Shown: positions 36,783 to 45,940, numbered from the stretch's first letter. The stretch: 64,000 nucleotides of DNA from Actinomycetota bacterium (GCA_020636995.1 JACJWU010000005.1:248001-312000); one strand, 5' to 3'. Notes: generated from the letters alone by a model not told the origin. Translations and numbers: made by a program.

Positions 36783-37793
36783 ATGCTGAGCGGGCTTTCT
36801 GAGCGGGTGATCCCCGCCACCCAGCGACGATCGCTGGCGGACCTGACCGAGGATCTCGACCTGACGGCCGGTGACTCGACATCGAAGAAGTCCGCCTTCT
36901 GGGTCATGCTCGTACTGTCAGCCGTCATCGCCTCGGCCGGCGTTCTGTCGGACTCCACAGCCACGGTCATCGGCGCGATGATCATCGCCCCCCTCTCCAC
37001 GCCGATCATGGGCATGGCCCTGGCCGTGGCCAAACGCGAACCGGGAGGTCTCACCCGCGCGGGCCGCTTCGTCCTCCTTGGCGCGCTGGTGGTGATCGGC
37101 ATCGGCGCAGTCTTCGCTCTGGTTCTCCCCTCCTCCTACGACCTACTCGGCAACCCACAGATCGCGGGCCGCACATCACCGGGGCTGCTCGACCTCACCG
37201 CTGCGGTCGCCACCGGTTTCGCCGGGGCCGTCGCCATTGCACGCAAGGACGTCGCAGCGGTCCTGCCCGGAGTCGCGATCGCGATCTCGCTGGTGCCACC
37301 ACTGGCCGTGGTGGGGGTCTGTACGGGTCAGCGGTCGTTCGGCTTGGCCACCGGAGCACTGTTGCTGTTCCTCTCGAACCTGCTGGCTCTGGTGCTCGCC
37401 GGAACGCTCGTGTACACAACCCTGGAGCTGCAGGAGCATGCGGCCGTGCCGGCCGCATCATCGCGCCGCCGGGCGTACCTGACGATCTCGATCCTGCTGG
37501 TCGTGGTGGCGGTCCCGCTGGTGGCCAATACCACCGTCACCTACCTGATCAACGTCTGGACGAACCGCATCCACAGCACTGCTGACGCCTGGCTCTCCCA
37601 GGCCCCCGGGGCCAGCGTCAGTGACGTCGAGTTCGTGTCCGACACGGTGTTCGTGACCGTGCAGACACCCGGGTCGATCCCGCCGGTGTCCGAGTTGCTG
37701 GACGACCTCAAAGGCGAGATACCCAACGGGATCCCCGTGGTCGTGACCACATCGCTGGGAGAGGAGATCGACGCCGGGGTGGTCGGGGAGTGA
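36783..37793 (+). CDS. DUF389 family membrane protein
   Basis: A protein of about 336 residues with seven or eight transmembrane helices. The first helices SAFWVMLVLSAVIASAGVLSDSTATVIGAMIIAPLSTPIMGMALA and GVAIAISLVPPLAVVG are the conserved core of DUF389 (TIGR00341), written here only as landmarks; function unknown. A soluble C-terminal domain follows (VEFVSDTVFVTVQTPG). The ATG at 36783 is preferred; a GTG at 36744 in the same frame is possible. Confidence 0.82.
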   Translation: MLSGLSERVIPATQRRSLADLTEDLDLTAGDSTSKKSAFWVMLVLSAVIASAGVLSDSTATVIGAMIIAPLSTPIMGMALAVAKREPGGLTRAGRFVLLGALVVIGIGAVFALVLPSSYDLLGNPQIAGRTSPGLLDLTAAVATGFAGAVAIARKDVAAVLPGVAIAISLVPPLAVVGVCTGQRSFGLATGALLLFLSNLLALVLAGTLVYTTLELQEHAAVPAASSRRRAYLTISILLVVVAVPLVANTTVTYLINVWTNRIHSTADAWLSQAPGASVSDVEFVSDTVFVTVQTPGSIPPVSELLDDLKGEIPNGIPVVVTTSLGEEIDAGVVGE

Positions 37794-37805
37794 CCTCGGG
37801 CTCGG

Positions 37806-37878
37806 TGCCCCCAGTAGGACTCGAACCTACAACCTACGGATTAAAAGTCCGCAGCTCTGCCAATTGAGCTATAGGGGC
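37806..37878 (-). tRNA. trnK: tRNA-Lys (anticodon TTT)
   Basis: Read on the minus strand, GCCCCTA pairs with TGGGGGC to form the 7-bp acceptor stem. The D-loop region is AGCTCAATTGGCAGAGCT, the anticodon arm is GCGGACTTTTAATCCGT with anticodon TTT, and the T arm is GTAGGTTCGAGTCCTAC. The 3' CCA is not encoded. It lies between the DUF389 gene and the subtilase, with no sign of an integrated element at its 3' end. Confidence 0.96.
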
Positions 37879-38038
37879 GTGCGCCCCGAGTCTACGCAAG
37901 AGCGTGAGCACGCCCTGCGCCCTGCCTCACAGTCTGGCCATCCCGACTGGACCAAGATCAACAAATCTCGGCGGTTCGGAGTTACCCTGGTAGCACGGGC
38001 CCGGGGGAGGCGCCCCTCCGGACCACCGGGGGTGACAC

Positions 38039-40165
38039 ATGTGGGCTCCGCGATCACATCTGAAAGGCCTCTGCGCGCTCGGTGCGGCCATGGCATCGGT
38101 CCTCGCGGCCGCACCACCGGGCTCCACTGCGGCGCCTGCGAAGATGGACCCCCGGTTGGCTGCCGAGATCCTGGCGTGGTCACACAGTGACATGACCGCG
38201 AATCAATGGGGGCTCACAGCGATCCGCGCGCCCCTGGCCTGGCAGACCAGCACCGGAGCCGGCGTGACCGTGGCGGTCATCGACACCGGCCTGGACATGA
38301 CACATCCGGACGTCGCTGGCCAAACGGTCTCGCCGGGGTACGTCTGGCAACTCGGCACCGAGAACGGGAAGGTCGTGGGACACCTACGGCCGGCGACGGC
38401 AGGCGGCGGTCTCGTCCCGCAGATCGACACCGTCGGCCATGGCACACATGTGGCTGGGGTGGTGGCGGGCAATGCGAACGGCGAAGGGATCACGGGCGTC
38501 GCACCGAACGCCCGTCTGCTACCGATCAATCTCGCCTCCGCGCTCGACGAATCGACGACCCTGTCCCAGTTCGCCAAAGCCTTCACCGCCGCCATGGACA
38601 CCGCCGTGCGCGACGGGGCTCGCGTGATCAACGTGTCGCTCGGCGGCGCTGAACTGGAACTCCCCTGGCAGGCGATGCCCCGCTCTGAGGACGAGCGCCG
38701 GACCCTCGCGGCCAGCCGTAGGATCTGTGCGGCCATCGATCGGGCACGTGCGGCTGGTGTGGTGACCGTTGTCTCGTCCGGTAACTCGGCCGAGGAGGGC
38801 AACCCTCGATCTGTGCCCGGCCTGTGTCCGGCGGCCGTCGAGGTGGGGGCAGTCGGCCCCTCACTGGAACGCGGGTACTTCTCGACCTACAACGGGCGCG
38901 TCGACCTCACGGCCCCTGGCGTGGGGGTGCTGTCCAGCACCCCGGCACGACCCGCGACCCCGAGCGCTCCCAGCATGCATGGGTACGAATGGCAGGACGG
39001 CACTTCGTTCGCTTCACCTCACGTCTCGGGGGTGGCCGCGCTGCTGTTCTCCGGACACCCGCAGTGGAATGCCGACCAGGTCATCGAGGCACTCTTCACC
39101 TCGGTGACCGATCGGGGCATCGCCGGCCGCGATCCTGAGTTCGGTCGCGGCGTCCTCGATGCGGCCGCGGCAGTCGACCCGGTGGCCAACCCCGCCGGCA
39201 CCGTCACCTCGGTGGACGCCTTCATCCCGAGACTGCGCCTGGCCGCCAACGATCGCGGCGAGTTCGCGTTCAGTTTCAACCCGCCGTCGGTACACCTCTT
39301 CTCCGGATTCACCGTGACCGTGGTGAACCGCAACACCGGAACCACCCGCTCCTACCAACTGCCCGGCGATGCGGTGTCGACACCAGCTATCCCGCCTTCG
39401 AGTTGGGTCAGGCTCGGTGCGACGACCACGGACGGTCAGGCCTTCGACGCCGGGTGGCTGCCCACCCCGCCGGTTGCGCCTCGGGGCAAGTTCCAAGCCC
39501 CACTGGTGTCCGCCCCGCGCTGGGTGCGCCAACGCCACTCCTTGTGGATCCGCTGGGCCAACGGCAAGTACGTTGATGCCGCTGACATCACCGTCGTCGT
39601 CGCCTGCCCGGTGGTTCGTGACGCGTTCAGTGCTCCCCTCGAGAACTGCTCCCGGCTCAAGACCTTCGATAACCCCCGCTATCGCACCCACGCGCTGGTG
39701 TTCGTTCCGCCCTACGTGCGGGGCTACGACCTACGGGTCTGGGTCATGCAGAGCGCCAATCTGACCGGGATCCCGCTGTTCGACGCGGTCTTGGCCGGCG
39801 TGAAGGGCACGGCCAAAGTGAAGGGCCAACAGCGGATCTTCGCGCATGCTCCCACGCCAATCCGCCCCGGACTGATCAGCCTCACGATCGGGGTGAACCC
39901 GTCGTTCGCCGCCAAGACCCCGATCGGGACCAAGGTGATGGTGCGGTATCGCACGGCCCGGGGCCGCTATCTGGGAGGCGGCCACGCGTTCATCGCCGGT
40001 GGCTACGAGGATTCGCTGTACTCCTTCAACCGGTCGGCGACAGTCACCACGCAACTGAAGACGCGCCGGGCGCTGCCCGGGAGCACCCGGGTGCAGATCA
40101 TTGTGGATTCCCGCCACGCGACGAGTCGCACGGTACGGCTAGCAGACATCCCCCCGGGGGACTAG
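38039..40165 (+). CDS. Secreted subtilisin-like serine protease (S8)
   Basis: A 708-residue exported protease. A signal peptide (GLCALGAAMASVLAAAPPGST) is followed by the S8 catalytic domain: Asp 82 in AVIDTGLD, His 134 in GHGTHVAG, oxyanion Asn 249 in SSGNS and Ser 323 in GTSFASPHVSG. From about residue 390 the protein continues as two or three beta-rich domains of unknown type (for example FTVTVVNRNTGTTRSYQL). There is little room for a propeptide (about 30 residues), so it may be active without one or use a different chaperone. A 160-bp region upstream holds only the tRNA and promoter. Confidence 0.92.
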   Translation: MWAPRSHLKGLCALGAAMASVLAAAPPGSTAAPAKMDPRLAAEILAWSHSDMTANQWGLTAIRAPLAWQTSTGAGVTVAVIDTGLDMTHPDVAGQTVSPGYVWQLGTENGKVVGHLRPATAGGGLVPQIDTVGHGTHVAGVVAGNANGEGITGVAPNARLLPINLASALDESTTLSQFAKAFTAAMDTAVRDGARVINVSLGGAELELPWQAMPRSEDERRTLAASRRICAAIDRARAAGVVTVVSSGNSAEEGNPRSVPGLCPAAVEVGAVGPSLERGYFSTYNGRVDLTAPGVGVLSSTPARPATPSAPSMHGYEWQDGTSFASPHVSGVAALLFSGHPQWNADQVIEALFTSVTDRGIAGRDPEFGRGVLDAAAAVDPVANPAGTVTSVDAFIPRLRLAANDRGEFAFSFNPPSVHLFSGFTVTVVNRNTGTTRSYQLPGDAVSTPAIPPSSWVRLGATTTDGQAFDAGWLPTPPVAPRGKFQAPLVSAPRWVRQRHSLWIRWANGKYVDAADITVVVACPVVRDAFSAPLENCSRLKTFDNPRYRTHALVFVPPYVRGYDLRVWVMQSANLTGIPLFDAVLAGVKGTAKVKGQQRIFAHAPTPIRPGLISLTIGVNPSFAAKTPIGTKVMVRYRTARGRYLGGGHAFIAGGYEDSLYSFNRSATVTTQLKTRRALPGSTRVQIIVDSRHATSRTVRLADIPPGD

Positions 40166-40172
40166 CGGACCA

Positions 40173-40328
40173 TCAGCCCTCGTCGAGGCGGTGCTCCCGA
40201 GTCTCCTTCTCGATCAAGCCCTGCTTGTGCGCCGCGTCGCGCTCCAGGTCGTGCTCAGCCTCAGCCTCCAGCGCGGAGTCCAGCGACGCCTCGGCCTCCT
40301 CGGCCTCCAACTTCCTGTCATCACTCAT
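40173..40328 (-). CDS. Small highly charged protein, 51 aa
   Basis: A short frame from ATG 40328 rich in Glu, Lys, Asp and Ala, starting MSDDRKLEAEEAEASLDSA. It would form one long charged helix. It is convergent with the subtilase gene (7-bp gap) and ends near it. Similar small charged proteins are common in actinobacteria, but no family is recognised, and the ribosome binding site is weak. Confidence 0.42.
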   Translation of the reverse strand: MSDDRKLEAEEAEASLDSALEAEAEHDLERDAAHKQGLIEKETREHRLDEG

Positions 40329-40408
40329 GTGTCCATCCTGCCGCTCCGGCGAAGCCGATGTCGCACCGACAACAGGTGCGCACCGGGGCGGTTGGACCTG
40401 GCGCGTCC

Positions 40409-40575
40409 GATGGGGTTCAGGTAGACCGATGGGGTTCAGGTAGACCGATGGGGTTCAGGTAGACCGATGGGGTTCAGGTAGACCGATGGGGTTCAGGTAG
40501 ACCGATGAGGTTCAGGTAGACCTATGGGGTTCAGCGCGCGCTGAGCCCCACCCGACTGCACGAACCCCACCGAAC
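40409..40575. repeat. Second array of seven 19-bp tandem repeats
   Basis: GATGGGGTTCAGGTAGACC is repeated with an exact 19-nt period at 40409, 40428, 40447, 40466, 40485, 40504 and 40523 (the sixth has GATGAGG, the seventh begins TATGGGG). Two inverted units (CTGAGCCCCACC and CGAACCCCACC) follow at about 19-nt spacing. The unit is the same as at 30.2 kb but with T at the position that is mostly C there. It lies upstream of the phosphatase gene; 40576-40711 holds no gene and should contain its promoter. Confidence 0.92.
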
Positions 40576-40711
40576 ACCGGATCCAGGGAGACGGTCCGAC
40601 GATGTCGCGACCCGGCACCCCACCGGGGAGCACCCCCGATGCCGTCGCATGGCGCGGATCCCGTCCGAATGAGGGTCGGACGACACCGCGCGCCCTTGTT
40701 ATGGTGCCGGG

Positions 40712-42202
40712 GTGAGAACCCTCCTGCGCGCCACCGTGCCCAGCATCGCCGCCGCCGTTGCGCTGGCCACTCCCGCGTCCGCCGCGACGCCACTGGAACT
40801 GTCCGCAAATGCGGCCGTGCGCGCAAGTACGGGCCCCCTGGTCTACGTCTTCGTCATGGACGGCGCGGACGGCGACCAGTACGACAAGGGGCGCATGCCA
40901 TTCATCAAGAAGCTGGTCGACAAGCGGGGTACCTACTACGCGGAATCCCGCGCGATCATGGTCGCCGAGACCAACCCGAACCACACTGCGATGATCACCG
41001 GCGCCTACGCGGACACCTCCGGGATCCCGGCCAACGACTTCGCGATGTACGGCAACGGTGCGTCCACAGCGGAGGGTTGCCCGCTCGAGCGCCGCACACA
41101 GGGTCCCTCGACCACCGGCTTGGCGCCCGCCTGCGTCCAGGCGCAGACCATCTTCCAGAGCACGTCGACCGCTGGCGTGCGCGACAAGGTGACCTCCGCG
41201 GGCATCTTCGGCAAGCCCAAGCTGGCCACCCTGTTCGCCGCCAAGCGCTCGAAGAAGAAGTACGCGGCCGATTACCTGTGGACACCGTGTACGGGGTCGC
41301 CCGCGCCCTACTGCCGCAAGGTCCCGCTCAACTCCTTCGGGTACGCCGACGACGACGCCACGATGGACGCGGTGCTGAAGTCGGTGCGCAAGGGGGTGCC
41401 CACGGAGAAGGGCAAGCGCAAGAAGGCGAACCTGACGGTCGTCAACCTGCCCACCGTGGATGTCACCGGCCACTCCTATGGAGCCGGCAAGAAGTACCGC
41501 AAGGCGATCGTGCGCGCCGACGAGCAGATCAAGCGCTTCGTGAGGCAGCAGAAGAAGCTCGATCTGTGGTCGCGCACCGTGATGTTCGTGGTGTCCGACC
41601 ACTCGATGGCCACCAACGAGAGAAAGACCTCGCTGACCGAGATCTTCACCGCGGCGGGAATCCCCTCGAGCAGCTACCTGATCGTCCAGAACGGGGGCAC
41701 GGATTTCGTCTACCTGTCCGATCCCAACGCTGCCGACCGCAACGATCAGCTCCGCCGGATGCGGCAGGCCGCAGTGTCCGCCGACCCCTCGTTCGGCATC
41801 GATGAGGCCCTGTACCGCGATCCGAATCCGCTGGACGGGGACGCCGCCAACACCCTGGATGCCGTGCACCCGGACTGGCACCTCGCCGGCCCCCGCACCG
41901 GAGACCTCGTGGTGACGCAGTCCGACGGCGGGGCGTTCACCGACCCCGTGAACCCCGTGGCCGGTGGGCACGGTGGTCCCAACACCACGGACAACCTGTT
42001 CACGATCACCGGCGGCTGGAAGGGCATCGCGAAGAACGGCACGCTGGCCGGTCAACCAGGTGCCCGCTTCGACGACACCGCACTCAACCCCAGCCAGGCG
42101 GAGAACGTCGACGTCGCGCCGACCGCGATGCGCCTTCTTGGCCTCGAGCCTCCGCGCGACAACAAGGGTCGAGTTCTCACCGAGGCGTTCAAAGGCTGGT
42201 GA
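40712..42202 (+). CDS. Secreted alkaline-phosphatase-superfamily phosphodiesterase/nucleotidase
   Basis: A 496-residue exported hydrolase. Signal peptide (LRATVPSIAAAVALATPASA). Metal-binding landmarks of the type I phosphodiesterase/nucleotide pyrophosphatase group: FVMDGADGDQ (first metal Asp), AETNPNHTAMITGAY (nucleophile Thr), VDVTGHSYG (Asp and His), VVSDHSM (Asp-His) and VAGGHGG (last His). The region 100-160 is an insertion with three Cys residues. Likely releases phosphate or nucleotide fragments outside the cell. GTG start. Followed 1 nt later by a VOC gene. Confidence 0.87.
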   Translation: MRTLLRATVPSIAAAVALATPASAATPLELSANAAVRASTGPLVYVFVMDGADGDQYDKGRMPFIKKLVDKRGTYYAESRAIMVAETNPNHTAMITGAYADTSGIPANDFAMYGNGASTAEGCPLERRTQGPSTTGLAPACVQAQTIFQSTSTAGVRDKVTSAGIFGKPKLATLFAAKRSKKKYAADYLWTPCTGSPAPYCRKVPLNSFGYADDDATMDAVLKSVRKGVPTEKGKRKKANLTVVNLPTVDVTGHSYGAGKKYRKAIVRADEQIKRFVRQQKKLDLWSRTVMFVVSDHSMATNERKTSLTEIFTAAGIPSSSYLIVQNGGTDFVYLSDPNAADRNDQLRRMRQAAVSADPSFGIDEALYRDPNPLDGDAANTLDAVHPDWHLAGPRTGDLVVTQSDGGAFTDPVNPVAGGHGGPNTTDNLFTITGGWKGIAKNGTLAGQPGARFDDTALNPSQAENVDVAPTAMRLLGLEPPRDNKGRVLTEAFKGW

Positions 42203-42203
42203 C

Positions 42204-42554
42204 GTGAGGATCGCCGATCTGGTCACGGTCTTCGACGCCGCCGACATCGAGACCGAGAGCGCGTTCTGGGCGGGACTGCTCGACGGGACCGTGGTCAAGG
42301 AGGCGGACTGGCACAGCATCCGCACCGCGGACGGCCGCCGGTTGGCAGTCCAACTCGCCCCCAACCACACCCCGCCGGATTGGCCCGATGGGTCACCGCA
42401 GCAGATGCACGTGGACCTGTGGGTCGAGGATCTCGACACCGCTGAACGGGAGGTGCTGGCGCGGGGCGGGCGGTTGCTCAAAGCCGTGGATGCGGAAGGG
42501 TTCCGGGTCTACGCCGATCCAGCAGGGCACCCGTTCTGTCTGTGCCCGCACTGA
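42204..42554 (+). CDS. VOC/glyoxalase-like protein
   Basis: A 116-residue vicinal-oxygen-chelate domain protein: RIADLVTVFDAADIETESAFW starts the first beta-alpha-beta unit and QQMHVDLWVEDLDTAEREVLARG the second, ending in DPAGHPFCLCPH, a common end of this actinobacterial subgroup. The metal site is not complete in sequence, so enzymatic activity is uncertain. GTG start 1 nt after the phosphatase stop, so translation is probably coupled. Confidence 0.82.
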   Translation: MRIADLVTVFDAADIETESAFWAGLLDGTVVKEADWHSIRTADGRRLAVQLAPNHTPPDWPDGSPQQMHVDLWVEDLDTAEREVLARGGRLLKAVDAEGFRVYADPAGHPFCLCPH

Positions 42555-42583
42555 GGTTCCGCACGGCCCTGTGCGGGGCCGGC

Positions 42584-42706
42584 CGTTTGTGACGAAGGCG
42601 CTGGCGACAGAACCCCCTTTGTGACGAAGGTGAGGGGTTCCGCACCCCCGCACCCCGCACCTTCGCAACAATCGGGACCGGCAGCGCCGCAACAACGTCA
42701 CAAAGA
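42584..42706. repeat. Second palindromic element of the 32-nt-period TTTGTGACGAAGGTGC family
   Basis: Forward units at 42586 and 42618 (TTTGTGACGAAGG) are 32 nt apart; inverted units at 42657 (GCACCTTCGCAACAA) and 42689 (GCAACAACGTCACAAA) are also 32 nt apart. Same family, same period and same 2+2 layout as at 18.06 kb. It again lies between two convergent genes. Confidence 0.82.
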
Positions 42707-42748
42707 CCCGCGGCCGGCTAGACCCGACCCGCCACGCGGCCGCACCCA

Positions 42749-43651
42749 CTACTCCTCCGCGAGCAGGCTCGCCTTCGCCTCGGCCAGCCGCGCCACCTCG
42801 TCCTCGGGCAACTGCGGGTACGCCAGCGGCAGGTCCTTGATCGTCGTCGTGATGATGTCGGACACCGCCGCGCGCATCGCCCACTTGTGATCCGCGGGGA
42901 TCACGTACCAGGGTGCCCACGGCGTGCTCGTCGCGTTGATCGCGTCCTCGAAGGCCGCCATGTAGTCGTCCCAATACCCCCGCTCGACGATGTCGTTCGA
43001 ACTGAACTTCCAGTTCTTCTCCGGGGTGTCGAGCCGCTCGAGGAACCGCTTCTTCTGCTCGTCCTTGGACACGTTCAGGAAGAACTTCAGGATCGTGGTG
43101 CCGTTGCGGGCGAGGTGCTGCTCGAAGTTGTTGATGTCCTCGTACCGGTGTTTCCAGATGTGCTTGTGGACGTCCTCGGCCGGGAGGTCCGCCTTGTCGA
43201 GGATCGCCGGGTGCACCTTCACCACCAGCACCTCTTCGTAGTAGGAGCGGTTGAAGATGCCGATCATCCCCCGCGCGGGCAGCGCCTTGGAGTATCGCCA
43301 CAGGTAGTTGTGGGAGTACTCCTCGGCACTCGGCACCTTGAAGGAGGTCACCTCACAGCCCTGCGGGTTCACCCCGGACATGACGTGACCGATGGTGCCG
43401 TCCTTGCCGGCAGCATCCATGGCCTGGAACACGATCAGGACCGAGTGGTGGCCATCGGCGTACAGCAGTTCCTGCGCCTCGGCGAGTTCGACCTTGTTGT
43501 CGGCCAGCATCACCTCCGCGATGCGCTTGCGCTCGGCCTTGTCCACGTCGTGGGCGGCCGGTGGCAGCCACTTGGCATCGTGGTCGGAGATACGGAACGT
43601 CTCGCCGGGATCGACCCGCAACTGATCGAGGACATCCTTCGCCATGGCCAT
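42749..43651 (-). CDS. ppk2: Polyphosphate kinase 2, class I type
   Basis: A 300-residue PPK2 that transfers phosphate between polyphosphate and nucleoside diphosphates. The Walker A loop is QAMDAAGKDGTIGHVM at about residues 76-91, the catalytic/lid region FNRSYYEEVLVVKVHP and the Walker B area ILKFFLNVSKDEQKKRF. A single PPK2 domain of normal length. It starts 4 nt after the stop of the SRPBCC gene, with AGAGGTGA overlapping that stop as ribosome binding site. Confidence 0.92.
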   Translation of the reverse strand: MAMAKDVLDQLRVDPGETFRISDHDAKWLPPAAHDVDKAERKRIAEVMLADNKVELAEAQELLYADGHHSVLIVFQAMDAAGKDGTIGHVMSGVNPQGCEVTSFKVPSAEEYSHNYLWRYSKALPARGMIGIFNRSYYEEVLVVKVHPAILDKADLPAEDVHKHIWKHRYEDINNFEQHLARNGTTILKFFLNVSKDEQKKRFLERLDTPEKNWKFSSNDIVERGYWDDYMAAFEDAINATSTPWAPWYVIPADHKWAMRAAVSDIITTTIKDLPLAYPQLPEDEVARLAEAKASLLAEE

Positions 43652-43655
43652 CGCG

Positions 43656-44138
43656 TCACCTCTGTTTCTCGGCGGCGGCCTTCAGCCGCTGCAACGTGGT
43701 CTCGATATTGCGCTGGTTGTGCGGCGCGCGCGGACCGGGGATGATCACGCCCCCGACCCACTTGATGGGCGCGGCGATCGGCCCCTCCCGCCGGTCGTTC
43801 CAGGTTTCCGTCACGCGGCAGCCCGCCTCGGTGGGTTCGATCTGGTACGTCCACCGCGACACAGGCATCGGGGGAAAGTCCACATCGAAACTGAACCGTT
43901 GACCGCGGTCGGCCGACAGCACCGTGCAGCGGGTGAACCACCGCCACGGACCGCGCCTGTTGAAGCCCCAGAACGTCTCCCCCACCACCGGCGCCGGGGA
44001 GGCACCACGAGCACCCGTCGCCTCCGGCGAGAACTCCCCGACCCGGGCCACATCCGCGATCAGGTCGTAGACCCGCTCCGGCGGTGCGGCGATGTCGATG
44101 CTGGCTTCAGCGGTGTATTCATCGGGGGGTTGGGCCAT
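43656..44138 (-). CDS. SRPBCC family protein (polyketide cyclase/dehydrase-like)
   Basis: A 160-residue hydrophobic-cavity protein: EASIDIAAPPERVYDLIADV opens the fold, with TFWGFNRRGPWRW and GCRVTETWNDRREG in the middle and a long C-terminal helix NIETTLQRLKAAAEKQ. Such proteins bind or convert lipophilic ligands. Between a reductase gene and ppk2 on the same strand; the three may be co-transcribed. Confidence 0.82.
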   Translation of the reverse strand: MAQPPDEYTAEASIDIAAPPERVYDLIADVARVGEFSPEATGARGASPAPVVGETFWGFNRRGPWRWFTRCTVLSADRGQRFSFDVDFPPMPVSRWTYQIEPTEAGCRVTETWNDRREGPIAAPIKWVGGVIIPGPRAPHNQRNIETTLQRLKAAAEKQR

Positions 44139-44153
44139 GGCTGCAGCCTAGGA

Positions 44154-45140
44154 CTACACCCGCACCAGCGTCTTCCCGAGGTTGGCGCCGGTGAAGAGAT
44201 CCTGCAACGCCGCAGGCGCCGACTCCAATCCTTCGCGGACGTAGGTCTTCGCGACCAGCCGGCCCTCCTGCATCCAGGCGCCCATGGCCTGCGACGCCTC
44301 AGCGGCGCGGTCCATGTGGTCGAGGATGATGAAGCCCTTGAGCAGTGCTCGCCGTGGGATCGCGTTGATGAGGTTCGCGGGGCCGGTCGGGGGCGCGCTG
44401 GAGTCGTACTGCGAGATCGCCCCGCACAGGATGATCCGCGCGTGGTCGTTGATCCGGGCCAGCACCTCGTTGAGGGTCTCACCGCCCACGTTGTCGAAGT
44501 AGACATCGATACCGTCCGGGCAGGTCCGCGACAAACCCCTCCCGATGTCCTCGCTGCGGTAGTCGATGCAGTCGTCGAAGCCGAGTTCGTCGACCACCCA
44601 GCGGCACTTCTGCTCCGAACCCGCCAGGCCGATCACCCGAGCGCCCTTGATCTTCGCGATCTGACCGGCGATCGAGCCGACCCCGCCCGCAGCCCCGGAG
44701 ACGACCACCGTCTCGCCGGGCTGCGGCTTGCCGATGTCCTCGAGGCCGACGTACGCCGTGAGGCCCGTCACCCCGAACACGCTCAGCGCCTGTTCGTAGG
44801 TCACCCCTTCCGGGATGGGAACGGCGCCGTTGAGCACGGCGTGATCCTGCCAGCCGGGCATCCCGAACACGCGCATGCCGACTGGGAAGTAGGGGTTGCG
44901 CGACTCGAGGATCTCACCGGCGCCGGCACTGCGGATCACATCACCGATGCCGATCTTCGGCAGATAGGTGTCGTAGGACATCCATCCCCGGATCGTGGGG
45001 TCGATCGAGAGGTACTCGACGTTCATCAGGAACTCGCCGTCCTGCAGCGGCGGCAGTTCCACCTCGTCGGATCCGAAGTCGGACAATGCGACCTGGTTCT
45101 GGGGGCGGCTGGCGAGGGTGACGCGACGCGAGGTGACCAT
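44154..45140 (-). CDS. NADP-dependent medium-chain reductase (leukotriene B4 dehydrogenase/2-alkenal reductase type)
   Basis: A 328-residue zinc-free reductase. N-terminal YLSIDPTIRGWMSYD and the Rossmann loop VVSGAAGGVGSIAGQIAKIKG are typical, followed by FDDCIDYRS and DVYFDNVGGETLNEVLARI. The family reduces enals and enones. The ATG at 45140 follows GAGGTG-type sequence in the divergent region; the start lies 26 bp from that of the AlbA_2 gene on the other strand, so promoters must overlap. Confidence 0.88.
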   Translation of the reverse strand: MVTSRRVTLASRPQNQVALSDFGSDEVELPPLQDGEFLMNVEYLSIDPTIRGWMSYDTYLPKIGIGDVIRSAGAGEILESRNPYFPVGMRVFGMPGWQDHAVLNGAVPIPEGVTYEQALSVFGVTGLTAYVGLEDIGKPQPGETVVVSGAAGGVGSIAGQIAKIKGARVIGLAGSEQKCRWVVDELGFDDCIDYRSEDIGRGLSRTCPDGIDVYFDNVGGETLNEVLARINDHARIILCGAISQYDSSAPPTGPANLINAIPRRALLKGFIILDHMDRAAEASQAMGAWMQEGRLVAKTYVREGLESAPAALQDLFTGANLGKTLVRV

Positions 45141-45165
45141 GGCTGCACGATACTTTGGATCTGCC

Positions 45166-45936
45166 ATGTCGCTCAGTGTCGCGTTCCTGCTCGCCCTCGT
45201 GTTCGGGGCCGCCCTCGGGTTGGCCATGCGCCAACTCATGGGCAACCGGGTCCGGCTCGGGTGGTCGGAGGCCGTTCTGTCGGGCATCGTGGGCTCGGCG
45301 ATCGGCGCCCTGACCATCTCACTCATCCGCGGCGGCTACTACCGCGAACACTGGCTCGGGATGCTGCTGTCCTCCGCCCTCGGCACGCTGATCGTGATGG
45401 TGCTGGTGGGTTACTTCACCCGCCAGCCGCGGCCCACCGCAGCTGAGCTGGTCGCCGCCGGGGAGAGCGCCCGGGTGGAGTTCAAGTCGACGGCCCGCTG
45501 CAACCTGCACACGGGTCAGCGCGACGAGAAGATCGAGATGGTCGTCTCGAAGACCGTGGCGGCGCTCGCGAACTCCGGCGGCGGCGACCTGCTGATCGGG
45601 GTCGACGACGCCGGCCAGGCCCGAGGGCTCGACGACGATCTGAAGTTCATGAAGCAGCCCGACCTCGACCGCTACGAGCTGTGGCTACGCGACCACCTCA
45701 GCAAGACCCTCGGGTCCACGGCCAGCGCGAACGTCGAAGTGACGTTCCCTCTGCTGGACGACACGCCCATCTGCCACCTGCGCATGCTGGGCGCAACGCG
45801 CCCCGTGTTCCTCACCCCCGGGAAGGGGCAGCCGGTCCAGATGTGGGTGCGCGTCGGCAACTCAACGCGCCAACTCGGCGTCGACGAAGCGCTCAGTTAC
45901 GCGGCGGACCACTGGGGGCGGCGGCGCTTGCGCTGA
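45166..45936 (+). CDS. Membrane-anchored AlbA_2 (Schlafen-like) domain protein
   Basis: A 256-residue protein. Two N-terminal transmembrane helices (VAFLLALVFGAALGLAM and MLLSSALGTLIVMVLVGYF) precede an AlbA_2 domain: ESARVEFKSTARCNL, the KTVAALANSGGGDLLIGVDDAG core and a downstream DHLSKTLG helix. AlbA_2/Schlafen domains are associated with nucleic-acid binding or RNA cleavage, usually in cytoplasmic proteins, so a membrane-bound form is unusual. The ATG at 45166 puts the first helix right at the N-terminus; ATG 45139 is an alternative. Confidence 0.8.
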   Translation: MSLSVAFLLALVFGAALGLAMRQLMGNRVRLGWSEAVLSGIVGSAIGALTISLIRGGYYREHWLGMLLSSALGTLIVMVLVGYFTRQPRPTAAELVAAGESARVEFKSTARCNLHTGQRDEKIEMVVSKTVAALANSGGGDLLIGVDDAGQARGLDDDLKFMKQPDLDRYELWLRDHLSKTLGSTASANVEVTFPLLDDTPICHLRMLGATRPVFLTPGKGQPVQMWVRVGNSTRQLGVDEALSYAADHWGRRRLR

Positions 45937-45940
45937 GGCT

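Noticed and set aside
37806..37878. tRNA-Lys as an integration site for a mobile element
   Set aside because: No repeated tRNA 3' end, integrase gene or change in composition was seen nearby.
30185..40575. Regular 19-bp repeats as CRISPR arrays
   Set aside because: The repeats are contiguous with no unique spacers, are far shorter than CRISPR repeats, and no cas genes are present.
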